Assembly (NCBI GenBank): GCA_021018995.1 | Contig: CM037596.1 | Span: 86,869,184-86,933,183, forward strand | Direction: 5' to 3' | DNA: 64,000 bases | DNA from: Chloranthus sessilifolius | Lineage: Eukaryota; Streptophyta; Magnoliopsida; Chloranthales; Chloranthaceae | Part shown: positions 57,062 through 64,000 of the stretch, in pieces | Numbering within the stretch: the stretch's first letter is position 1 | Layout: each line of letters opens with the position of its first letter | Notes under the pieces: generated by a model | The model's input: the letters and a program-made list of their open reading frames with translations, nothing else | What the model was told of the DNA's origin: nothing | Databases searched by the model: none | Position numbers and translations under genes: made by a program

Positions 57062-57360
57062 CCCAGCATTAAGTCTTTGGAGACTTAACTCTAGCACGAA
57101 TATATGGCACGACTTCTTATGGAGTTCAGTCTTAGAGCCGAGGCTTTAGGTCTTCTAGGGACTCAAGGCTATGGTAGTAGGTTCTGTTTAGAGCATAGAT
57201 TGGGGATCGTTATGACCACGTTTGACTGAAGTACTTGGTCAATAGTGATCGAAGTATGCCATTAGGATTCGAGTTAGGATGTAAATTTTGTCAAGTCACG
57301 AGCTCATGACGATCACGATCATTGTTAATTAGAACATTTGTTTCATTTTGACAGATCAAT

Positions 57361-57968
57361 ATAACAAATCGCAAAAAAGCTAGGACCACGCATGCTGGGA
57401 AGAATGATCATGAACAAACTAGGCAACTACTGGAGACAATGGTCAGAACGATGGCACAACAGACTGAGTTACTTACAGCAATAGTACAACCCACTGCATG
57501 CATTTCTTTGCATACACTCATTGAGTCATGCTCACGGTGTGAAATACAGCACAAGATGGGGAAATATAGATGGGCCACGGGTGAGTATTTCAGATGTGAC
57601 AAACTAGGACATCTGATAAAAGATTGCCCTACGGCGAAAACGAAAAAAACGACACCCGAATCTCAGCAACTTGCTCAAGGTATTTATCCGAAACTGACTA
57701 TATCTACACATTTGGGGTCATTCCGTCACTTGAACCCTACTATAACGGGAGTGTTCGGAGTTTCACAAACTTCACACGCCTCTCCCTCCATTCCGTTAAT
57801 ATTCTGTGGAAAATGTGGGAAGGCACATAAGATAGACGAATGTCATAGAGCGTCTGGTGCGTGCTTTCGTTGTGGTAAGATGGGACATCGGATTAAGGAT
57901 TGCCCAGAGATGGTAGGAACCACATCAAAGACAACACAAGATGCCCAAGCCAACAACGATATTATCTA
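57361..57968 (+). pseudogene. gag: E7 gag segment with two zinc-knuckle pairs
   Basis: N-terminal Gag words (LLETMVRTMAQQTELLTAIV, near 57427-57486), then two similar knuckle segments. The first, CSRCEIQHKMGKY...YFRCDKLGHLIKDCP, lies at about 57529-57630. The second, CGKCGKAHKIDECHRASGAC then FRCGKMGHRIKDCP, lies at about 57811-57907. B and C have one such segment each. Broken fossil. Confidence 0.7.
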
Positions 57969-58127
57969 AGGAATGTGAACTATTTAGTTATTAGTTATTA
58001 AATTATTTATGAGAATAGTGTATCTATGTAAATAAGTTATATATGTGTGCATCTAGTATATTATTTTCTTTTAATCAGTTTTAAAAATGATAAATTTATA
58101 TTTTGTTAAGTAGACATAATTTATATT
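57969..58127 (+). other. E7 AT-rich gag-protease spacer
   Basis: About 160 nt, very AT-rich, between the gag end and protease-like DNA that begins near 58128 (ATACCTTGCAATTGTATC, like the C protease start). It is the counterpart of C 45067-45213. Confidence 0.5.
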
Positions 58128-58209
58128 AGATACCTTGCAATTGTATCTAGAGGATGCCTACTTGTTGTATGAGGCACAATTTTTGGTAGATCCTAGAAAT
58201 TTTAGAACC
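58128..58209 (+). pseudogene. pro: E7 protease start
   Basis: About 80 bp similar on the DNA level to the beginning of C protease (GTATGAGGCACAATTTTTGG against TTATGAAGCAAGAGTGTTGA). It is cut by E8. Short, so confidence is limited. Confidence 0.5.
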
Positions 58210-58570
58210 TGTAGACACCCAAATTTGGCCCAAGGCCCAATCAAAATACATTTTGAGAGAGGCGCATTTCCGAGATTTTGATAGCATGTATGGAACCCTT
58301 AGGAATCACCCTAGATCCCTTACGAATCTATCCCGAACCTTTAGAAACTAATCCCAAACCTTAGAACCCATTTTGAATCCTAAACCTAACCTTCCCGAGC
58401 AATGGATGAAGAGTGTGCACCAGGACTAGCTGATATCTTCTACTGATATCAAATCATATACCATTGGAAAGAAGACTTCTCCAGATTTCTAACAAGCTAA
58501 TAATTGCCTCAATCGGAGTTGTATATCAAAAGTTATGGTATTTTACATATCGAGCAGAAATTCAATTGTT

Positions 58571-58751
58571 TTGCTTGGCACAACTAATAGTTGCGCCAAG
58601 CCATTTTGTGCCCAAAAATGGCTTGGCGCAACTAATAATTGTACCTGTTTTACAGTGGACCCCACCCCTCACGAAGCCAACTTCCAGGCTACTATACAGA
58701 ATTGTTTTATTGTATATTTGCCTGGCGCAACTAATAGTTGCGCCAGGCATA
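58571..58751 (+). repeat. E8 hairpin array (GCGCAACTAATAGTTGCGC type)
   Basis: The CAACTAATAGTTG core occurs at 58581-58593 and 58727-58739, with CAACTAATAATTG at 58629-58641. The first two are 48 bp apart. Arms extend to CTTGGC/GCCAAG or CCTGGC/GCCAGG. Confidence 0.85.
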
Positions 58752-59036
58752 TGAACAGTGACCTCTGGTTTTTGCCTCAAAAATTGAGATTGGGGTTTGA
58801 CTTGTTAACCACCTTGATCTTTGGGGTGTATTTTGCTAGTTCTTTTGCACCCTTTTAGTGCCTATTTGCAACTCTTAAGTGATTTGAAATACTAACCTAT
58901 CATCCACCATTAGAACTATCTTCACACCTTTCCAAGCTCTCAAAATCCTAGGAAACCTTAGATTAGAGATTACCTAATTGCTAAATCTAATTAGCATCTA
59001 AGTAGCCTCCTAATCCACCCATTTCCTATAAATAGA

Positions 59037-59045
59037 TCCCCCCTC
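59037..59045 (+). promoter_or_regulatory. E8 TATA box
   Basis: TATAAATAG followed by CCCCC; the identical box occurs in E9 (60570-60578). About 830 bp from the LTR start. Confidence 0.6.
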
Positions 59046-60033
59046 CTCTTAGATTAAAGGTTGAGAATTTTGTCCTAAGAGAGAAAGAGCTTAAAGTGAG
59101 AAGATCTTTCTCCCTTTGGTGCACACTTCCCATACAAATTCTAGAATTCTAAAACCTCATTCCATGCCTTACCTTTCCTAAAAAGCCTCTAGGTTAGGTG
59201 TGTACTATCCATTTTCCTCCCTTCTCTACCTCTTAGCTAGTAAGCCTTAGTGTTTAGAACCGCTCTTTCCACCATTCAAGCCTTCAAAAGCTCATCAAAA
59301 GCAAGCCACGCAAGGCTCTCCTACGATTCTACAAGGGCCCGAGGGCCCTGGCTCTCCCCGCTCTTCTCCTATCTCTTTTTGGCTCTTCTCATCATCTCAT
59401 TTGTGCTGTTACGCCGCCAAATTTTTAGTAAGAACGAAGGGGCACAAATAAGATTCTAAGACCCATTTGGGCATGAGGAGGCCTTTTTCTTTCTTTTTTA
59501 TTATTTTTTGTTTTGGCCTTAAGTTACGACTGCATTAAGCGGGTTGATCGGGTGCCTAGCACCTTCCTGTAGACACCCAAATTTGGCCCAAGGCCTGATT
59601 GAAACACTTTTCGAGAGAGGTGCAATTTTGAGCTTTTGATGATATGCATGGAACCTTTAGGACCCCCCGTAGAACCCTTAGGAATCACCCTAAATCCTTT
59701 AGGACCCTCCCCTAGAACCCTTAGAAACCTTTCCAAACCCTTAGGAATCACCCTAGATCCATTAGGAACCTAACCTGAACCTTTAGAAATCAATCCCGAC
59801 CCTTAGAACCCGTTCTGAACCTAAACCTAACCTTATCAAGCAAATGGTTGAGGAGGGGTACACCGAAACTAGCTACGGCCCTCTACTACGATCGAATCTC
59901 ATACCATTGAAAAGTAGAGGTTGTCAACTTCCCAACGATCTAAGAATCACCTCAATCGGAGGTATACATCAAAAGATACGACAAACCGAGCCCGAAGGGC
60001 ATAAGAGTAAAATCAAGTGACCCCCCTAGGGAT

Positions 60034-60292
60034 TTGGCACAACTAATAGTTGCGCCAGGCTATTTCTCTCCAGAAATGGCCTGGCGCAACTAATAGTTAT
60101 GCCAGTGATAATTTTGCCTGGCACAACTATTAGTTGCGCCAAGCCACTTCTCCCAGGATTTAATCCTAGCGCAACTAATAGTTGCGCCAGTATTAATTAT
60201 GGACCCCACCCTCGCGAAGCAACTTCCAGGCACTGTTTAAAACTGTTTTACTATACATTTGCCTGGCGCAACCAATAGTTGCGCCAGGCATA
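60034..60292 (+). repeat. E9 LTR hairpin array
   Basis: Cores at 60040 (CAACTAATAGTTG), 60087, 60124 (CAACTATTAGTTG, the opposite orientation), 60172 and 60269 (CAACCAATAGTTG). Steps of 47 and 48 bp occur within pairs (60040/60087 and 60124/60172). Confidence 0.85.
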
Positions 60293-60569
60293 TAAACAGT
60301 AACCTCTGGATTTTGCCCTAAAAATTGTGATTGGATTTTACTTGTTGACCACCTTGACCTTTGGGGTGTGTTTTGCTAGTTCTGTTGCACCCATTCCCTA
60401 TCTATTTGTAACCCTTCAAGTGGCTTAAGGCCTCACTCCATCATAGACCATTGGAGGAGCACCTTCACACCTTTCTAAGCTCTCAAAATCCTAGGAAATC
60501 TTAGATTTGAGATTACCTAATTGCTAAACCCATTTAGCCCTTAAGTGGTCTCTTAATCCACCCATTTCC

Positions 60570-60578
60570 TATAAATAG
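60570..60578 (+). promoter_or_regulatory. E9 TATA box
   Basis: TATAAATAG, about 1 kb from the LTR start, with the same flanks as in E8. Confidence 0.6.
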
Positions 60579-61305
60579 AGCCCCCCACCCCTTGGTTTAG
60601 GGGTTGAGAAATTTGCTTAAGAGAGAAAGAGCTCAAAGTGAGAAGTTCTTCCTCCCTTTTGTGCACTATTTTCACTCAAATTTCAGAATCGCCCAACCTC
60701 ATTTCAAGCTTGTTCTTGCATCCAAAACCCTTAGCCTAGGTGTGTGTGATCCCCTAGCCTCCCTTCCCTACCTCTTAGCTTCAATCCTGAGGAGTTAGAA
60801 CCCCATTTTCCACCATACAAAGCCTTCAAAATCTCATCAAAGAAAGCCACGCAAGGCTCTCCTACGGTGCTACAAGGGCCCAAGGGCTCTAACTCTCCCC
60901 TTTCTTCTCCTATCTCTTTCTAGCTCCCTCCATCCTCCCAATTGTACCGTTACGCCGCTGACTTTTTGGTAGGAACGAAGGGGCACAAATAAGATTCTAA
61001 CCCCTTTTGGGCAAAAGGAAGCTATTTTCCTTACTTTCGCTTTATTTTATTTTTAGCCATAAGTAGAGACTGTGTTAAGCGGGTTGATCGGGTGCTTGAC
61101 ACCTTCCCGATCGATAACCGAAGCCTCTACCCAAGAGCCTTTGGTGTAGATCGGATTCAGAGTCATATTTTTAGCACTTCGATGCTCATAAAAATGAACT
61201 AGGTTTCCCGGGACACTAAAAGCTCCTGGTGGTGACTCTATATTTTTTTTTGCAAGCGAGCGCATCGCTGCGACGGGACCATCACGGGTCCCATGGTTGC
61301 ACAGA

Positions 61306-61323
61306 TGGCGACTATGCTGGGGA
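61306..61323 (+). promoter_or_regulatory. E9 primer-binding site (tRNA-Arg type)
   Basis: TGGCGACTATGCTGGGGA, close to the TGGCGACTCTGCTGGGGA site used by Ogre-type elements. Confidence 0.8.
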
Positions 61324-62771
61324 TATCTTGTAGGACTTCTCCTTAAAATTTGGCCCTTTATTTTTATTTTTACTAACCATTTTTGCTGTTTTTTTTTTTT
61401 TTTTTTACTATTTTTTTTTCTCACCCCTACTTTTCCGTCATTTATGAGCCTTAGCTGATTGGCGGGCCTACATGCGCATCGTCTTTTAAATTTCTTTACT
61501 TTTCCATTATTTTAGTATCTTAGTCGATTGGTAAACATTGTCCTTCAATTTCTTTAATTTTCCATCATTTAAAGTGTCTTAGCCGATTGGCGGGCCTACT
61601 TGTGCAAACATATTCCAACAGTGGACACCGGCCTGTAGTGGCGGAACGGGATCATCACCCCCGGTCTTTGAACTAAAGAAAACTTCCAAACAAAAGAAGA
61701 AAAGCTTTGAAAACAATTAAAATTGAACCAAGTTAGGGAGCTTAATTAATTTGCTTTTACGGGGTAGATTTTAAAGGGGTTGGGATTAGGCAAACACACA
61801 ATCACTCGGGTTTTAGTATGGCGGCAGCCTCTAGTTGTGATGATCCAGAAAAGTCCCAGCCCACCTAGTATCTGAGAAGGAGCTTACGCCAGAGGTATAT
61901 CGGGTGGGTTCCCATTTAGAAACTTAAAACTCTTGGGGAGCGCGCTAGCGTGTTTTACAGGACTCAAACCCGTTAGGTGCGGTAAGGAGAGAATCGATCA
62001 TCAAAAAAATAACTCAGTTCTCGAAAGCCCAACTTCCACAAAAAGCCCAAAAGAGACTCATTTTGGGCTACTGTCTCTGCTATTATACATTTTGGAGCAT
62101 CAGTTTTTGCCTAGCGCAAGTATTAGTTGCGCCAGTGCAAAAAATTAGAATTTATAACTGGCACAACTAATAGTTGCGCCAGCTTTAAAATCCACATTTT
62201 TACCTTGGCGCAACTAATAGTTGTGCCAGTGTAAAAATAGTGCCCTGTAACCTGGGTGCATGTATTAGTTGCACCAGGTCTGTTTAACAGCACAAAAGCT
62301 CAAATCTATGACCTTCTCCACCTCCCGAGTCCCCCGATCAATGTGCTTAATGCCTTGTTTAGGCCCCGCCATCTCTGACACTCAATACGCCCCCACCAGT
62401 CAAAAGAGGGCAACTTCTTTTTGGCTCATTTCGGGGGATCAGGTTGTTTGCCTCGATTTTCGTGGCTTCAATAGATCGAAGGTTCTCCTTCGATTCTTCC
62501 GAAGTGCGTCAGAATAGTCACCGCGGGTCTTGAATTAAGGTACGAGGGCCACCCGCGAAGGGAATTCCAAGGCCTCAGAATCTTTGTTTTTCAAAACTTT
62601 TTCAAAAAATTCAAATATATATATATAAATCAAAACCCAAAAAAGATAGTTTGTGGTGTCGGCACAACGGCATCATCTTGCCCTCCGCCGTCCCGTAGGG
62701 AAAGGAGGAGGATTTTTGGGCCTTATCCAAGGTACCCTTACCTAACCCATTCCCAAAGAATGTCGTAGGTA
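61324..62771 (+). other. E9 leader
   Basis: Noncoding leader. It has a T-rich run (61390-61420), an imperfect repeat of about 60-110 bp with GCCGATTGGCGGGCCTAC (near 61448 and 61571), and a hairpin array (62107-62281). No coding domain is recognised. Confidence 0.6.
62107..62281 (+). repeat. E9 leader hairpin array with 47-48 bp step
   Basis: Four cores start at 62117 (CAAGTATTAGTTG), 62164 (CAACTAATAGTTG), 62211 (CAACTAATAGTTG) and 62259 (CATGTATTAGTTG). Steps are 47, 47 and 48 bp. Same palindrome family as the E8 and E9 LTR arrays. Confidence 0.9.
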
Positions 62772-63480
62772 GTGGACCCGGCTCACGCCGATCCCAACTC
62801 ATCCCAGTCACATTCTCCAACCCACTCCCATTCAGGAGAAACTTTTTTCACCATCCCCCTCACCCAACCCCCCTTTACCGTTACCAGCCCATTTGGCGCC
62901 CCCATTTTCCCAACCGATACCTGTCTTTTGCTCAAACCATGGCCATACCAAATCCATCTCATTTCCCACCCATGTCCATACAAAACCCAAACCCAGTCTC
63001 CCAATCCACATCCATGCCCCATTTCCCATCTTCCCCCTATAGGCCCGATCCACCCACATTCACATACACCAATTCCTCCCTATCCAACCTCCCACAAATC
63101 CCCCCATCTACCCGGGTCATGCTTGCTTTTATCGGGGCCATGCCCAGTTTTTTTCAAGCATCCACCCCTAACATCCCTAATCCTTCCACATCCTTCGCCC
63201 CACCTTAACTCTCCAATCTACCCCATACCCTATCTATTACCATGGCCATGCCCGATCATACTAGGGCCATGCCCAATCTCCCCTCCATCCCATCTCCACC
63301 ACCCACATCCAATCCTCCCTCCATGACCATGATGGAGGAGATGTTCCAAGCCTACTCCATATGGAAGGCTTCTCAAAACACCTCCCCTCCTCCACACCCC
63401 ACATCCCTAAACTCATCTCACACCTTAGCCAATCTCCATGCCTCACTCCTCAATGACCCCATCAACCCCCCGTAATCCAC
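62772..63480 (+). pseudogene. E9 Pro-rich coding-like region (Tat/Ogre ORF1 or gag N-terminus)
   Basis: Starts MDPAHADPNSSQSHSPTHSH at 62772; Pro, Ser and His rich. A nearby segment reads MTMMEEMFQAYSIWKASQNT (63324-63383), which has a more ordinary protein composition. Tat/Ogre elements carry an extra ORF and Pro-rich gag start in this position. I recognise no defined domain. Fossil, apparently broken. Confidence 0.45.
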
Positions 63481-63790
63481 ACCATCCAAACTCCTATTAC
63501 CCACATGCCCCAAGGCCAAATGGCCTAATCTCCAACCTCCCACATACCCCAAGGCCCATTGACCCAAACCCACCAAAGCCTATTAGGCCAAACCCATCAA
63601 GGGCCCATGGCCCATACCCACCAAGGCCTATTAGGCCAAACCCATCAAGGGCCTATGGCCCAGACCCACCAAGGCCCATTGGCTCAAACCTACATAGGCC
63701 CATTGACCCAAACCCACCAAGGCCCATTGGCCTAAACCTACCCAAGGCTCATGGCCCATAGCCCAAAATGACCAAGGCTTCATGGCCCAA
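63481..63790 (+). repeat. E9 tandem repeat with CCAAGGCCCATTGGCC units
   Basis: A dozen or so imperfect units of about 24-30 bp with the words AAACCCACCAAGGCC and CATTGGCC. In one frame the unit reads like PRPIxPNPP. It is inside the Pro-rich region. Confidence 0.8.
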
Positions 63791-64000
63791 ACCCAAACCC
63801 CACACTCACACCTTCCACAATACCCCTAACATTTCACCCAACCTTTAGGCCAAACCCATGCCATACCCCACCCAATTTCCCCATGGCCCCACACCCCAAG
63901 GCCATCTCCAAACCTTCCCCCATACCGAATGGTCCCATCAGGCCCCACCTCTAAACCAAAATCCCATCACCCAACAAACCTTTCCTCACTCCCAATGGGC
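63791..64000 (+). other. E9 Pro-rich region, continuing
   Basis: C-rich, A-rich sequence of the same composition (CCAAACCCA, CCCCACACC) continues to the window edge. No domain is visible. Confidence 0.4.

Larger units (their letters stand above)
53424..58209 (+). mobile_element. E7: chromovirus 5' part, interrupted by E8
   Basis: LTR (about 53424-57047), initiator-tRNA-Met-type primer site (57050-57061), gag with knuckles (57361-57968), an AT-rich spacer, then the first protease words up to 58209, where the Tat/Ogre-type LTR of E8 begins. Broken fossil. The rest is outside the window or lost. Confidence 0.75.
58210..59567 (+). repeat. E8: Tat/Ogre-type LTR, first part
   Basis: Starts TGTAGACACCCAAATTTGGC. 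Hairpin array (58571-58751), TATA box TATAAATAG (59037-59045), leader-like part, then interruption by the E9 LTR at 59568. E8 and E9 LTRs are clearly related but differ by roughly 15 percent over the aligned start by eye, so they are different copies of one family. Fossil. Confidence 0.75.
59568..61303 (+). repeat. E9 5' LTR
   Basis: TGTAGACACCC...GGTTGCACA. Repeats with CCTTAGGAATCACCCTAGAT (59655-59790), hairpin array (60034-60292), TATA box (60570-60578), then the transcribed part. The last 200 bp, including CGATCGATAACCGAAGCC, has no counterpart in E8 within the window because E8 is cut there. Confidence 0.8.
59568..64000 (+). mobile_element. E9: Tat/Ogre-type element, 5' part
   Basis: LTR 59568-61303, tRNA-Arg-type primer site 61306-61323, about 1.4 kb leader with hairpins, then a Pro-rich coding-like region to the window end. 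It is inserted in the E8 LTR; CTTCC at 59563-59567 is the candidate target duplication, whose partner lies outside the window. The primer site and LTR start are typical of Tat/Ogre. The visible part of the coding region appears broken. Confidence 0.75.

Noticed and set aside
61800-62000. Possible rRNA or organellar DNA in the E9 leader (GC-richer, ordered look)
   Set aside because: No stretch matches conserved rRNA words I know; position directly after a Tat/Ogre primer site explains it as leader.
62107-62281. Regularly spaced repeats reminiscent of a CRISPR array
   Set aside because: The repeats are short palindromes in the leader of a plant LTR element; related ones lie in its LTR, spacers are not of uniform type, and no cas-like gene or bacterial context exists.

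Overview
This window looks like flowering-plant heterochromatin. I find no host protein gene, rRNA gene or tRNA gene in 64 kb. Almost all of it is LTR retrotransposon sequence of the Ty3/gypsy superfamily, layered by nested insertion. The plant call rests on Athila-type and Tat/Ogre-type elements (primer sites matching tRNA-Asp and tRNA-Arg), chromodomain-bearing chromoviruses (primer sites matching initiator tRNA-Met), and very long LTRs of 2.5-3.6 kb. All elements are broken fossils.

Layout. E1 (1-11797) is an Athila-type body with gag, protease, RT, RNase H, integrase and a long accessory (env-position) ORF. It abuts E3, a chromovirus tail (11798-12367 and 15056-15764) that is split by element D (12368-15055). 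Element B, a chromovirus with about 3.6 kb LTRs, starts in the E3 LTR at 15765. Its 5' LTR (15765-33558) is split by E2 (17251-29294, an Athila-type element with both LTRs and a GCTCA target duplication) and by F (30387-32519, a candidate solo LTR with a CATAC duplication). B gag is split by C (34240-49160, a minus-strand chromovirus with an ACTAC duplication), which itself holds G (37573 to about 39980). The B 3' LTR runs 50309 to about 53198. E7, another chromovirus, has an LTR at about 53424-57047 followed by gag and the start of protease. It is interrupted by a Tat/Ogre-type LTR (E8, 58210-59567), which is interrupted by a second element of that family (E9, 59568 to the window end).

Most interesting signal. 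Nearly every element carries its own private array of short palindromes or hairpins in LTR or leader DNA. The sequences are unrelated between elements, but the layout is shared: about 20-22 bp spacing in B, C, D and E2 (and partly F), 47-48 bp in the Tat/Ogre-type element, and paired base changes that keep copies self-complementary. The four well-preserved chromovirus LTR families (B, C, D, E7) share one order of parts: palindrome array, AT-rich degenerate repeat, GC-richer minisatellite about 780-870 bp from the LTR end, then a conserved AGCT...AGCTC...CACAGGT module about 370-510 bp from the LTR end. Order is kept while sequence is not, which points to selection on structure. The role is not known to me.

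Other points: E1 and C, from different lineages, carry homologous accessory ORFs. In C that ORF is preceded by a second copy of the LTR palindrome array. E1 and E2 share a conserved block just before the polypurine tract and an extra internal polypurine tract. C and E7 share an AT-rich spacer between gag and protease. All distances and percentages were counted by eye.
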